Shown here: positions 9,381 to 19,071 of the stretch, in pieces
Layout of the letters: each line of letters begins with the position of its first letter
Numbering within the stretch: position 1 is the first letter of the stretch
From: Vibrio pelagius
GTDB taxonomy: Bacteria > Pseudomonadota > Gammaproteobacteria > Enterobacterales > Vibrionaceae
Length of the DNA: 64,000 nucleotides
Direction of reading: 5' to 3'
Assembly (NCBI RefSeq): GCF_024347575.1
Contig: NZ_AP025503.1
Location: forward strand, 1,116,001-1,180,000
Program-made: the position numbers and the translations under genes
Notes under the pieces: model-generated
Seen by the model: the letters and a program-made list of their open reading frames with translations, nothing else
What the model was told of the DNA's origin: nothing
Databases searched by the model: none

Positions 9381-10058
9381 ATGGACTTTTCATTGATTGT
9401 CGAAAGTTTTCCAATTTACCTGAGCGGTCTTTGGACAACGGCGTGGATGGTATTAGTCGCGCTAATTATCGGTCTTTTTGTGGCTATCCCACTGGCGATA
9501 GCGCGCAACAGCCATAACATGCTGATTAATGGGCCAGCGTGGTCATTTATCTACTTTTTCCGTGGCACGCCACTCTTGGTTCAACTGTATCTTATCTATT
9601 ACGGTATGGACCAATTCTTCCCTGTAAAAGACACATTATGGGAGAACGCCTGGTTCTGTGCTTTGGTTGCATTCATTCTAAACACCTCGGCTTACACCGC
9701 AGAGATTATCCGAGGTGCGATTAATGGTTTGCCGAAAGGTGAAGTTGAAGCTGCGAAAGCGTATGGCATGAGCACATCGAAAACTTACCGCCGCATTATT
9801 TTACCAAGCGCTCTACGTCGAGCACTACCAGCATACAGTAACGAAGTCATCTTCATGCTTCACGGTTCAGCGGTTGCAGGTATTGTAACGATTATGGATC
9901 TAACCGGTGCAGCGCGTCTGGTTAACTCACGTTACTATGCACCATTTGAATCTTTCCTCACCGCAGGTCTTTTCTATATGGCGCTAACGTTTATCATCAT
10001 CGCTCTATTTAAACATGCTGAGAAACGATTCTTGGCTTACCTAAGACCACTTAGTTAA
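9381..10058 (+). CDS. Amino acid ABC transporter permease (HisM/ArtM type)
   Basis: 225 residues with about five membrane segments and the conserved loop EAAKAYGMSTSKTYRRIILP that docks to the ATPase. It pairs with the permease encoded 2 bp upstream to form the membrane channel. It is the last gene of the importer operon, which ends at the hairpin beginning at 10060. Confidence 0.93.
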   Translation: MDFSLIVESFPIYLSGLWTTAWMVLVALIIGLFVAIPLAIARNSHNMLINGPAWSFIYFFRGTPLLVQLYLIYYGMDQFFPVKDTLWENAWFCALVAFILNTSAYTAEIIRGAINGLPKGEVEAAKAYGMSTSKTYRRIILPSALRRALPAYSNEVIFMLHGSAVAGIVTIMDLTGAARLVNSRYYAPFESFLTAGLFYMALTFIIIALFKHAEKRFLAYLRPLS

Positions 10059-10059
10059 C

Positions 10060-10090
10060 GAAACGGCGCTTTTTAGCGCCGTTTCTATTT
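10060..10090 (+). terminator. Terminator of the amino acid importer operon
   Basis: An 11-bp stem (GAAACGGCGCT / AGCGCCGTTTC) with a TTTT loop and a T-rich tail, starting 1 bp after the last permease gene. Confidence 0.9.
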
Positions 10091-10236
10091 TGTTGTTCAC
10101 TCGTTTTTAGGCTTTATCGCGATTTATCTAAAATCGTTAACTTGGTTCAGATCTCACCTTGGTATTGAGTTTATAAATTGATTTGACCAGATCGATAGAT
10201 ACACTCGGTTCAACTTTACTAGAGTGTTGTACAGCA

Positions 10237-12969
10237 ATGAAAAAAAGCACACTATTTTTATACATGGCAGTGCCTTCTCTGCTACTTACTGCTTGTGGTG
10301 GAGGCAGTGATTCTAATGATTCTACTCAGCCCAAAACAGCAGTACAGAGAGCTCTTGAGAGTGGTGACGCCTCGTTAGTCTCTGATGCTAATGAGTTTAT
10401 TGCTGCGAGCGAATCGTTCGTGTCGGAGCTAAATCGTCAACACAATCAGATCAAAAACCATCTGATGCAAGGTGAGGGTGGAGAAACCCTTAATCAGCTG
10501 TTCTGGGACCCTACCCATGACGCCGCTATCATCTCTTCTACTTATGGTTTTAACGATCCCATCCTTAAAACCAACAAAGCGATGAATGAAGATTACACCG
10601 ACCAAGAGTTAGTTATCGGTGTGGCTGGATACACCGCTTCGCAAACTCGCTATGCAGCATTGGCGAGTAACCCTTTCCGCACTTTACAACGGTATCCTAG
10701 CTCGGTTAACGAGCAAATGGAGACATGGTTAAAGAATCTGGTTAACTGGGCGGCGGGATCGGATAAGCCCGCGAAGATCGTGTTAGCTCAAATGGATCAG
10801 TCCTACTACTTTCCTGATGATGGTGCGACCCGAAACTGGATTAAAAATAATATTAATTCACATGCACTGATCAACGATGATGATGCATGTGATGCCGGTA
10901 AGCTAAAGGCGTGCCTTGAAGAGAAACCCGACCTCCTAATCATTTCCCAGCAGCTAAATGACGGCGACCGCGTAAACGATGTAGTTGAAGGCTTAAACTA
11001 CTCATTTGAACATCAGATCCCTGTGCTGTATTTGCATTTAGACGGGGGGATGACGGAACTCGGGCGTGCTCTGTTTACTGAAATGCACATTCAATATGAG
11101 GGTGACAACTATTGGCGTAAATTGGGGCTATCTGATTGGGACCCCAAGCAACTTCTTGATCAAATCCCAGATTTTATTTTGGCGGAGCAAGCCTTGTTAC
11201 ACCGCCTCAAAAACGACAGTTTTAATGTTGATCTGAAGTTGTGTGATGATAAGTCTTGCGCTGATGAATCGTTGATGGATGCCGAGTTTTACCGGGCAGC
11301 TAATACCCTTCGTATGCACTTGAATGGCTTAGATAAGCAGAAAGTCGACTTGTTCGCTAATAGTGATTATGAGTATGAAAAGTTGATACTGCTGTTAGCT
11401 GACAGTTATCGACAAGATGTCTCGTACCCAATGGATAAGAACAACACTGAAAGAATCGATTTTCTAAGGTCCTATTTCAGTGATTACGTACAATACCAAA
11501 GCCGATCGGTAAATGCCGCGCAGCCAAACCTAGGTAACTTTAGCACCAAAACGTTTGAAGACGTTCCGCTGATTTATAAAACGGTGACGTTGGAATCAAA
11601 ACGCAATTTCCGCTCAGCGGGGGTGTATGCACTTCCCGGGCAGACCATCAAAGTCACACGTGTTGATCGTAATGATGTGAGTACATCCATCGCATTCAAC
11701 TCACTACGCAGTGGTGCCACTCACGAGTTCTCAAAAGACGGCGGTTATGCGAGGCCTAAGTTCTTAACATCGGTGGCTTATCCGATTGAACCTGGAGAAA
11801 CCATCATTTTGACCTCTGCGTATGGCGGAACACTGCAGGTTCATTTTGATAAGAATGATATCAACGTTGAGTTGAAGTTCGAGAATGTTGCTCAGCATCC
11901 GGTGTGGCGAAGTGAAAAAGACAACGAACGCTTTGTTGCCGAGCTCGAAGAAGCGAAATTTGATTGGGCAGAGCTGATTACACCTGGCTTTGAGGTGCAC
12001 TCAAAGTTGGACAAAATGCAAACATCAATCGGTTCAAGCGATTGGAACCAGCCGCATGACATGGCTTTGGCGACCGAACGATACATGCATAATTTTCCAC
12101 ATGCGCTGGCTGGGTTTAGAGGGCCGGGAATCGATGAAATCGCCGAAGTGCATGGGTATGGAGACAGTAAAGGTTGGCAAGTTGAGACGATTGACATCGT
12201 CAAACATATGAACGCTGACCAAGCGACTTGTGGCTATGGCTGCTCTGGCAACCCTTATGATGCTTATTGGGCTTTTCATCCACTGGGTCACGGTGACTTA
12301 CATGAGTTAGGGCATGGCTTAGAAAAAGGCCGATTCCGTTTTAGTGGTTGGGAAGGGCACTCTACAACCAACTATTACTCCTACTACAGTAAGTCACGAT
12401 ACTACCAAGATACAGGCAACGTATCATCGTGCCAAAGTCTAGACTTTAAAGGTCAATATGAACTTCTTCAACAGAGTCGGACACAACCTGATCCTAATGC
12501 GTTCATGGCGCAGCAAAGCCAAACTCACTGGAGTTGGGGAGCCCGTGTTTTCATTCAAATGATGATGTTAGCGCAAGAGCAGGGTGTTTTGGATTACGGC
12601 TGGCATATGCTTGGTCGACTTCACTTGATTGAACGAGAGTTTAATAGACTTAAATCAAGCGACGATCTTTGGAACACCAATAAACAGACGATTGGCTTCA
12701 ATAGCTACTCAAGGGAAGAGGCAAATCAAATCACCAATGATGATTGGTTGTTGATTGCACTGAGCTACGTCAATGAGCGTGATATGAGAAATTACCTAGA
12801 CATGTGGGGCTTTAATTTTACGGATAAAGCCAAGTCTCAAGTGGCTGCGCTCAGTTTAACACCAATGCCTCTGACTTATTTTGCCAGCTCCAGCAGAGGG
12901 TATTGTGTCGATGAGTTTGCGAAAGCGCCAATTAGTGTCGATGGAGTAACGGCTTGGCCGCTTAACTAA
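10237..12969 (+). CDS. IMPa/M60-like zinc metalloprotease lipoprotein
   Basis: 910 residues from the ATG at 10237, chosen because the protein then begins with a lipoprotein signal (lipobox LTAC, followed by GGG); the reading frame extends upstream to 10183. A zinc-binding HELGH motif lies at residues 689-693, and E706 in GWEGHSTTNYY is a candidate third ligand. This fits the gluzincin group that includes Pseudomonas IMPa and M60-like proteases, several of which act on mucin-type glycoproteins. The large N-terminal part (about residues 60-500) has no motif I can name. It is probably anchored in the outer membrane. The gene stands alone between two terminators. The family call is good; the substrate is inference. 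Confidence 0.8.
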   Translation: MKKSTLFLYMAVPSLLLTACGGGSDSNDSTQPKTAVQRALESGDASLVSDANEFIAASESFVSELNRQHNQIKNHLMQGEGGETLNQLFWDPTHDAAIISSTYGFNDPILKTNKAMNEDYTDQELVIGVAGYTASQTRYAALASNPFRTLQRYPSSVNEQMETWLKNLVNWAAGSDKPAKIVLAQMDQSYYFPDDGATRNWIKNNINSHALINDDDACDAGKLKACLEEKPDLLIISQQLNDGDRVNDVVEGLNYSFEHQIPVLYLHLDGGMTELGRALFTEMHIQYEGDNYWRKLGLSDWDPKQLLDQIPDFILAEQALLHRLKNDSFNVDLKLCDDKSCADESLMDAEFYRAANTLRMHLNGLDKQKVDLFANSDYEYEKLILLLADSYRQDVSYPMDKNNTERIDFLRSYFSDYVQYQSRSVNAAQPNLGNFSTKTFEDVPLIYKTVTLESKRNFRSAGVYALPGQTIKVTRVDRNDVSTSIAFNSLRSGATHEFSKDGGYARPKFLTSVAYPIEPGETIILTSAYGGTLQVHFDKNDINVELKFENVAQHPVWRSEKDNERFVAELEEAKFDWAELITPGFEVHSKLDKMQTSIGSSDWNQPHDMALATERYMHNFPHALAGFRGPGIDEIAEVHGYGDSKGWQVETIDIVKHMNADQATCGYGCSGNPYDAYWAFHPLGHGDLHELGHGLEKGRFRFSGWEGHSTTNYYSYYSKSRYYQDTGNVSSCQSLDFKGQYELLQQSRTQPDPNAFMAQQSQTHWSWGARVFIQMMMLAQEQGVLDYGWHMLGRLHLIEREFNRLKSSDDLWNTNKQTIGFNSYSREEANQITNDDWLLIALSYVNERDMRNYLDMWGFNFTDKAKSQVAALSLTPMPLTYFASSSRGYCVDEFAKAPISVDGVTAWPLN

Positions 12970-12972
12970 GAT

Positions 12973-13001
12973 AAAGGGGGAGCCTCAGAGGTTCCCCCTT
13001 T
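12973..13001. terminator. Bidirectional terminator between the metalloprotease gene and xthA
   Basis: A long stem pairs AAAGGGGGA with TCCCCCTTT, continued by three inner pairs (one a G-T pair). T-runs suit the plus-strand gene; the convergent xthA gene ends 16 bp away. Confidence 0.8.
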
Positions 13002-13016
13002 TTACATATCAACTCA

Positions 13017-13823
13017 TTACTTAAAAGTTGACCAAATCGGTGCGTGATCTGATGGCTTTTCAATGCCACGCAGTTCGTAATCGATGCCTGATTCGGTGCA
13101 CTTTTCAGCAAGTTTTGGTGTGGCTAGAACCACATCAATGCGCAGGCCACGATTGTCTACAAAGCCTTTTGAGCGGTAATCAAACCATGAAAATTGATCG
13201 GTCACGTCTGGGTGAAGTTGACGGAAAGTATCAACAAAGCCCCAATCCAATAGTGTTTTTAGCCATTGGCGTTCTTCAGGTTGGAATGAACATTTGCCTG
13301 TTTTTAGCCAACGTTTTGCGTTCGGTTCACCGATACCGATATCAGCGTCAATTGGACTGATGTTGATGTCACCCATCACAACGATCTGTTCGTCATTGCT
13401 GTGGTGATCATTGAGGTAAGTCATTAGGTCTTGGTAGAACTGGCGCTTATAAGGAAACTTAGTCTCGTGATTGATATTGTCGCCTTGAGGGAAGTAGCCA
13501 TTAAGCACAGTAGTCTTTTCGCCAGCCTCATCTTCGAACGTGGCCATGATCATGCGCTTCTGATGCTCTTCGGTGTCTGTTGGGAATCCCTTCTGTACAG
13601 AAACAGGCTCTTGCTTACACAGCATTGCAACACCGTAGTGCGCTTTTTGGCCGTGGAAGTAGACCTTGTAGCCCATAGCTTCAACATCAGCGAGAGGGAA
13701 TGCTTCGTCATGAACTTTGATTTCTTGTAGGCCAATCACATCCGGTTGATGTTTATCGATGACTGCTTGAAGTTGATGTAGACGAGCTCTAAGGCCGTTA
13801 ATATTAAAACTGATGACTTTCAT
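13017..13823 (-). CDS. xthA: Exodeoxyribonuclease III
   Basis: 268 residues, the family's usual length. It begins [14 protein letters not shown] and has the metal-binding glutamate in [28 protein letters not shown], and a C-terminal SDHAPIW catalytic His-Asp signature. It is the cytoplasmic AP endonuclease and 3'-5' exonuclease of base excision repair. It is monocistronic and converges on the metalloprotease gene. Confidence 0.96.
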   Translation of the reverse strand: MKVISFNINGLRARLHQLQAVIDKHQPDVIGLQEIKVHDEAFPLADVEAMGYKVYFHGQKAHYGVAMLCKQEPVSVQKGFPTDTEEHQKRMIMATFEDEAGEKTTVLNGYFPQGDNINHETKFPYKRQFYQDLMTYLNDHHSNDEQIVVMGDINISPIDADIGIGEPNAKRWLKTGKCSFQPEERQWLKTLLDWGFVDTFRQLHPDVTDQFSWFDYRSKGFVDNRGLRIDVVLATPKLAEKCTESGIDYELRGIEKPSDHAPIWSTFK

Positions 13824-14094
13824 AAATTTCCTCAGGGGAGGTCAGTGGGGATAATAGCTAAATCTTAACACCCCAAGCTAAGGTGACAACACCGAAAGCG
13901 GTTGAAAATAAGCGTTAAAAAAATAGAAGACACGATTTATTAACATTTATATAAACTTTCGTTTTATATGTGACCGATTTGTGCTGTAATTGCAAGCTAA
14001 GCTATTCGTCTAACAGACATAAGTAGAATTGCATTTTCGCTATCGGTATGTTGTTAGGTCTACGGAAGTCTTTTGGCTTAAATAAGGATATTCA

Positions 14095-16212
14095 ATGCGC
14101 TCACTTTCAGTACAGTGGAAGATCACCCTTTTGTCTGGGTGTTGTCTACTTATCACTTCACTCTCTCTTATTGGTTTTTCGATCTACAACGCTTCAAGTA
14201 ACCAACAGGTGATTAAGTCTCAAAGCTCAGATTCTGTTATTCACAAAACGGAACAGTTGTTGTCATCGGTTTCACAGTTAAATGCGCAGGAAACCCAGCG
14301 CTATGTCGATGAAGCCATCTATCGAGCTGAAATGCTAGCCGCGAGTGCTAAGTTCCTAAAGACGAATGCGGAAGAGAACTTCACGCCAAGTGAAGAGCTA
14401 CGTACTGCATTAGACGAGATGATTCGTCGCTCAGTTTTAGATTTTGATTCAATTCTTGGTGCTTACTTGGTATTTCGTCCTGAAATGCTCGATGGTGAAG
14501 ATGGAAATTATGTGGATGCCGATTACGTAGGTTCAAACGAAGTGGGTCGCTTTGCGCCGTATTGGAAAGTGGCAGATAACGGAGAGAACGTACTGTCAAA
14601 TGTTCTCTCTGAGCAAACTCTTAATGACAACTCAAACAGTGAACGTTTTTATTGTCCGCTATCGAGCGGTCAAACATGTATCAGTACACCTAAGGTTGTA
14701 ACGAGTGGCGGCCAGTCACTGTTAACTTCGTCGATATCTGTGCCAATCATGATTGATGATACACCAATTGGTTTCTTAGGTATCGACCTTCGACTTGATT
14801 CCCTGACCCAGATTGTAGCTAAATCAGACGCGGATCTGTTTGACGGCAATGGTGCGATTTACGTAGTGAGTCTAGATGGCTCGGTGATTGCGGCAGATGA
14901 CACATCAATTTCAATTGGTTCTCAATTCGTGAGTACAAATACAAGTAATGACCAACTTACCGACTTTATGTTCGGCGGTGAGGCAATGACTCAATGGAGC
15001 GAAAACGGAGAATGGTTGCTTGCTTTTGCTCCGGTTGTTGCAGCGAATCAGACTTGGGGCGTGTTGTTAGAGATTCCACACGACAGTGTCGTTGCGGATG
15101 CAGATCTGCTGGATGCAATTATCAGTGATAAATTGAGTGAAGGTGTTAAAACGGAACTGATTGCTGGTGGCCTGTTCATTGTGATTGGTCTAGGGGTCAT
15201 TGCGTTTGCTTCACTTTCTATTGTAAAACCGATTCGTCAAGTGGTTGAAAGGCTGGACGATATTGCGTCAGGTGAAGGCGATTTAACTCAAAGACTTGAG
15301 GTCAAATCTCAAGATGAAGTAGGGCAGTTAGCACAAGGCTTTAATCGATTCCTTGATAAGCTACAGCCAACGATCAAAGAAGTGATCGCAACCTCAGAGC
15401 AAGTGGCGAATACGACCAGTGCAGCAAAGTCGTCAGCTTCGAGTACGCGTCAAAGCAGTGAATCGCAGTTTAAAGAGGTCGACTTAGTCGCGACAGCGGC
15501 AGAAGAGATGACGCAGACTGCAAGTCTAGTTGTCCAGAACGCTGAAATCGCAGTAGGTGCGGCAAGTGAAGCTAACTCTTCTGCAAAGCAAGGGCAGCAG
15601 GTGATTGAGTTGTCCGCTGGCGAAATGAGGAAGTTGGTGGAGCGTATGTCGAGCGCAGTACCGATTGTTGAAGAGCTTGCCAAGAACAACGCCAACATCA
15701 CAGATATCTTGGGTGTGATTGAAGGTATCTCAGAACAAACAAACTTGTTGGCTTTGAATGCGGCGATTGAAGCGGCGCGTGCGGGTGAGCAGGGGAGAGG
15801 CTTTGCCGTTGTTGCGGATGAAGTTCGTAATCTTGCAAGCCGTACACAAGCATCTGTAGGCGAAATTCGTCAAGTGATTGATAAAGTTCAAGCTGGAACG
15901 CAGGATGTCGTTGAAGCGATTCAAGAGGGTAACATCTTAGCGAATGATACGGCTCTACACGTTCAGAATGCGGTTGAGGATTTAGGCTCTATCTTTACCT
16001 CGATTGAGGCCATTAGCGATATGAATAACCAGATTGTAAGAGCAGCAGAAGAGCAACAATCGGTCTCTGGTGAAGTAAATCAAAGCGTAGTGAACATTCG
16101 TGATCTAAGCGCACAGATTCTTGAGCAGGCTTCAAAATCTGAAGAGCAAGGGAATCAGATTGATACCTTATCTCAGCAACAGCAAGTGCTAGTTAATCAA
16201 TTCAAGGTGTAA
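14095..16212 (+). CDS. Methyl-accepting chemotaxis protein
   Basis: 705 residues. One membrane segment lies at about 8-30 and another at about 350-375, enclosing a periplasmic sensor of about 320 residues that looks like a double-Cache domain. A HAMP domain follows, then a signalling domain with the highly conserved hairpin tip region [20 protein letters not shown]. It passes ligand signals to CheA/CheW at the cell pole. The C-terminus ends [11 protein letters not shown] with no NWETF-type pentapeptide, so CheR/CheB tethering is not expected. The ligand is unknown; no chemotaxis genes are adjacent. A good ribosome-binding site (AAGGA) precedes the start. Confidence 0.95.
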   Translation: MRSLSVQWKITLLSGCCLLITSLSLIGFSIYNASSNQQVIKSQSSDSVIHKTEQLLSSVSQLNAQETQRYVDEAIYRAEMLAASAKFLKTNAEENFTPSEELRTALDEMIRRSVLDFDSILGAYLVFRPEMLDGEDGNYVDADYVGSNEVGRFAPYWKVADNGENVLSNVLSEQTLNDNSNSERFYCPLSSGQTCISTPKVVTSGGQSLLTSSISVPIMIDDTPIGFLGIDLRLDSLTQIVAKSDADLFDGNGAIYVVSLDGSVIAADDTSISIGSQFVSTNTSNDQLTDFMFGGEAMTQWSENGEWLLAFAPVVAANQTWGVLLEIPHDSVVADADLLDAIISDKLSEGVKTELIAGGLFIVIGLGVIAFASLSIVKPIRQVVERLDDIASGEGDLTQRLEVKSQDEVGQLAQGFNRFLDKLQPTIKEVIATSEQVANTTSAAKSSASSTRQSSESQFKEVDLVATAAEEMTQTASLVVQNAEIAVGAASEANSSAKQGQQVIELSAGEMRKLVERMSSAVPIVEELAKNNANITDILGVIEGISEQTNLLALNAAIEAARAGEQGRGFAVVADEVRNLASRTQASVGEIRQVIDKVQAGTQDVVEAIQEGNILANDTALHVQNAVEDLGSIFTSIEAISDMNNQIVRAAEEQQSVSGEVNQSVVNIRDLSAQILEQASKSEEQGNQIDTLSQQQQVLVNQFKV

Positions 16213-16235
16213 TCTTTTCTTCGTTTTAGAACAAC

Positions 16236-16264
16236 AAAGGGACACGTATTTGCGTGTCCCTTTT
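16236..16264. terminator. Terminator after the chemotaxis receptor gene
   Basis: An 11-bp stem (AAAGGGACACG / CGTGTCCCTTT) with a 6-nt loop, ending in TTTT. It lies between two convergent genes and could serve both. Confidence 0.9.
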
Positions 16265-16283
16265 CGTATGCTTTGAGGTTTAG

Positions 16284-17417
16284 CTACTCTTCGATAAACC
16301 AATAGCCTTTGTTTACTAGGTCCGTAATAAGAGCAATAGCAGATGGGCTGAATGCTTGTTCTAGTGTGATGATGGATTCATTGCACAGTGACGTTAAAAG
16401 GGCGCGGTCACCATCTTCGACCTTAATGACTTCACCATTGATATAGGCCACGTTAGGCTCTGCCTCATGGTAAAGGGCTTTGAGGCCAGAAACTTTGTAT
16501 ATCTCACCTTGTGCCGCTAAATGATTTGACACCTCTTCTGCTTTCCATAGTGGCTCTGGCGCTACGATATCAAGCTGATGGCGCGACTGGCTCAGTAGGC
16601 ATCCCATAAAGTCACTTACTGTATTAGGTTGCTCTAGCGCGGAATGTAGCATTTTTGTCAGGTTTGCAAGGTCTGACTGACGGATTTGACCAAAGTTGTT
16701 TTGCGCCTTGAACTCCGGATCATGAAGATGTGTGTCACCCATGTCATGCGCAAGCACGAAGTCAGCAAAGTTACTGATCAACTCTTGCTCTTTAGGTGAA
16801 CGATAACCAATTGAGTAGCTCATTGAAGACTCTAAAGTTGTCCCTTCATGGGGGAAGCCCGGTGGAATGTAGAGAATGTCACCCGGTTCTAATACTTGAT
16901 CGATGATAGGATCAAAACCTTCAATTTGACGAAGCGCAGATGCTTGAATGCTCTCTTTATATTGTCCCTGATCTTTAGCGCCCACTTTCCACTGACGTTT
17001 GCCGTGACCTTGAACGATAAATACGTCGTATTGATCAATATGAGGACCCACACCACCATGCTCAGCTGAGTAGCAGATCATCAGATCGTCAAATAACCAG
17101 TTTGGCAGTTGTTGAAACGATTCTGCTAATTGAGCCGCACCTTGGTGCCAGTGGTTTGCTGCTTGAACGATCAGCTGCCAGTGGCTTGGTGGGAGTTGTG
17201 CAAACTTATCTTCGCTAAATGGACCGTGTTCCGCTGACCACTTATTATCTTGGTTAGACACAAAGCGCGAGTCGACTTCTTCTTCCATTGATAATCCCGC
17301 CAGCTCTTCTGGGCTAATTGGGTCAACGAAATCCTTGAATCCGCCTTTGATGATGGTCGGTTGTTTGTGCCAGTATTGTTCAACAAACTCGGCCATAGAG
17401 AAGTTAAGTTGGTACAT
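16284..17417 (-). CDS. roxA: Ribosomal protein L16 arginine hydroxylase (JmjC/cupin oxygenase, RoxA/YcfD)
   Basis: 377 residues. The iron-binding triad is visible as H126 and D128 in GPHIDQYD and H190 in IPPGFPHEG. The N-terminal region and the later all-helical and winged-helix-like parts fit the YcfD/RoxA family of 2-oxoglutarate oxygenases, which hydroxylate an arginine of ribosomal protein L16. It is followed on the minus-strand map by rsmS and priC upstream of it. The gap to rsmS is taken up by the heptamer repeat at 17439-17477. Confidence 0.9.
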   Translation of the reverse strand: MYQLNFSMAEFVEQYWHKQPTIIKGGFKDFVDPISPEELAGLSMEEEVDSRFVSNQDNKWSAEHGPFSEDKFAQLPPSHWQLIVQAANHWHQGAAQLAESFQQLPNWLFDDLMICYSAEHGGVGPHIDQYDVFIVQGHGKRQWKVGAKDQGQYKESIQASALRQIEGFDPIIDQVLEPGDILYIPPGFPHEGTTLESSMSYSIGYRSPKEQELISNFADFVLAHDMGDTHLHDPEFKAQNNFGQIRQSDLANLTKMLHSALEQPNTVSDFMGCLLSQSRHQLDIVAPEPLWKAEEVSNHLAAQGEIYKVSGLKALYHEAEPNVAYINGEVIKVEDGDRALLTSLCNESIITLEQAFSPSAIALITDLVNKGYWFIEE

Positions 17418-17438
17418 GTGTATCCTGTAATATTCGTT

Positions 17439-17477
17439 CTAGGTGCTAGGTGCTAGGTGCTAGGTGCTAGGTGCTAG
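17439..17477. repeat. Heptamer tandem repeat (CTAGGTG), about 5.6 copies
   Basis: Five perfect copies of CTAGGTG plus CTAG. The array starts in the gap before roxA and runs 18 bp into the 3' end of rsmS, so the last codons and stop of rsmS (minus strand) are written by the repeat. A different 7-bp array occurs at 29741-29783. Confidence 0.97.
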
Positions 17478-17630
17478 TTTAGCTTGAAGGTCGTTCTCAA
17501 CGATCTTTATCGCCTTTAAAGCGACTTTTGGGTCAATCTCGTTGCTTTCAAAAAGGTAGATAAGGTCAACCGCAAGTTTGATCTCATCTGGTGCGCTATC
17601 AAGTGGTGATGGGGCTTGTTCAGTGCTCAT
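17460..17630 (-). CDS. rsmS: Small regulatory protein RsmS/YbaM (DUF2496)
   Basis: A 56-residue protein read directly from the minus strand, ATG at 17628-17630 and TAG at 17460-17462. It begins MSTEQAPSPLDSAPDEIKLA and contains VDLIYLFESNEIDP then VALKAIKIVENDL. This matches the short DUF2496 family (YbaM in Escherichia coli, RsmS in Pectobacterium), whose gene commonly follows priC. The start lies inside the end of priC (11-bp overlap), which supports translational coupling. The final residues KLAPST are encoded by the heptamer array and may vary between strains. The molecular role is poorly known; it was described as a pleiotropic post-transcriptional regulator in plant-pathogenic enterobacteria. 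Confidence 0.82.
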   Translation of the reverse strand: MSTEQAPSPLDSAPDEIKLAVDLIYLFESNEIDPKVALKAIKIVENDLQAKLAPST

Positions 17631-18168
17631 CTCTATTCCGGACCTCTAAATCTATTTGCCTATGTATCTTCTTCATTGAATCTTCGCAACGCTCTAGCCG
17701 TTCAATCGCCAGTTGCCAAGCTTGTTCAGCCTGATCTTTTTGATAAGCAGGGCAGGCATCAAACTGAGCTTTTTTTTGCTGCACGAGAGCGGTCAAACGC
17801 CGTTGCCAATCTTGATGCTGAGCTAGGGCATTATAAAGTTGATTGGTAGAGTGTGGTTGGTGCAGATTACGATCTTCACGCAAGTCGTAATTTGCGAGCT
17901 CTCTCTGGAGTGCCGCTATCTGGTTAGTTAACTTTTCCGTTAAGTGAACCGCTCTTGTTGCTGTTAGTTGGTTTTTTGCTTGCTCGGAGAGAATCCTATG
18001 ATAGTTAGATTGTGCTTCTAGCGCATACGGCATCAGTACCTTGGCTCGAGATTTAAAGAGAGTACTATCGAAAAGCGGTTGATGGTATGCACCACGAGCA
18101 CTGTCTAGTTGTTTACAGTGCCCGATTAATGTGTCGAGAATTTTACCGAGTTGCTTAAAGTGAGACAT
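17620..18168 (-). CDS. priC: Primosomal replication protein N'' (PriC family)
   Basis: 182 residues, mostly charged alpha-helix, beginning MSHFKQLGKILDTLIGHCKQ. Length, the conserved N-terminal LDTL segment with the later FDSTLF motif, and the rsmS gene overlapping its end all fit PriC. PriC binds single-stranded DNA at stalled forks and helps reload DnaB for replication restart. The protein is divergent across species, so the call leans partly on context. Confidence 0.82.
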   Translation of the reverse strand: MSHFKQLGKILDTLIGHCKQLDSARGAYHQPLFDSTLFKSRAKVLMPYALEAQSNYHRILSEQAKNQLTATRAVHLTEKLTNQIAALQRELANYDLREDRNLHQPHSTNQLYNALAQHQDWQRRLTALVQQKKAQFDACPAYQKDQAEQAWQLAIERLERCEDSMKKIHRQIDLEVRNRDEH

Positions 18169-18184
18169 GCTTAATCTAAACTTT

Positions 18185-18964
18185 TTACAGGTTTACAAAC
18201 CAAGCTTCATAAGCCAGTTTGATTGCGAGTACACTCACCACGGTAACAAATACCGGGCGAATAAACTTGGCGCCAAAGCGTATAGCTGAGTGAGCACCAA
18301 CAAACGCGCCAACCATCAAACAGACGCCCATCGTCAATCCGAGAACCCAATCGATATGCCCTAGAATGGCAAAAGTCACTAGGGAGGTGAAGTTACTGGT
18401 GAAATTCATCGCTTTCGATAAACCAGACGCGAGCAAAATGTTCAAGCGATAAAGCGCCATAGAGCTTACAGTCCAAAATGCACCGGTTCCAGGCCCGGCA
18501 ACACCATCATAGAAACCCAAAGTAAAGCCTTGAGCAATCTGCTTCTTCTTAAGAACGGGACAAGGGGTTGGGGACACGTTTTGGTTAGCATTCGGTGTTT
18601 TATGGAAAATCGTATAGATTGCGGCGGCCAAAATCACTAGCGGTAAAACTTTTTCTAACCATTGAGTACTGATGGCATCGACGACCAATGTACCTACAGT
18701 TGCGCCAATTAAAGTCGCAATAAATGCGTTGACCCAGCACTGAGGCTTGAATAGTTTCTTTTTGTAGTAGGTAAAAGCCGCGGTTGATGATGCAAAGGTG
18801 GCTGCGAGTTTGTTAGTGCCTAGCGCGATATGCGGTGGTAAACCTAAAGACAACAGGGCTGGCACGGTGAGCATACCGCCACCGCCTGCAACGGCATCGA
18901 TAAAACCGGCAGCGAAGGCAACCAGTGCAAGTATGACCAACATGGTTGGTTCAATCATTTCCAT
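18185..18964 (-). CDS. TauE/SafE (TSUP) family membrane permease, YfcA-like
   Basis: 259 residues with about eight hydrophobic segments. The N-terminal repeat AAGFIDAVAGGGGMLTVPALL and the matching GFYDGVAGPGTGAF in the second half are the paired family signatures. It is an inner-membrane carrier; relatives export sulfite, sulfoacetate or other organosulfur anions, but the substrate here cannot be inferred. It lies 16 bp upstream of priC on the same strand, so it may be the first gene of a yfcA-priC-rsmS unit. Confidence 0.9.
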   Translation of the reverse strand: MEMIEPTMLVILALVAFAAGFIDAVAGGGGMLTVPALLSLGLPPHIALGTNKLAATFASSTAAFTYYKKKLFKPQCWVNAFIATLIGATVGTLVVDAISTQWLEKVLPLVILAAAIYTIFHKTPNANQNVSPTPCPVLKKKQIAQGFTLGFYDGVAGPGTGAFWTVSSMALYRLNILLASGLSKAMNFTSNFTSLVTFAILGHIDWVLGLTMGVCLMVGAFVGAHSAIRFGAKFIRPVFVTVVSVLAIKLAYEAWFVNL

Positions 18965-19071
18965 AGATAGCTATTATTCTCGTTATATGCTGTATCAGCA
19001 GCGTTGTTTTTCAAATTTGCCGGAGTAAATCTAAAACAAAATTTAGCAGGAGCGCTTTACAACCCTACTCA

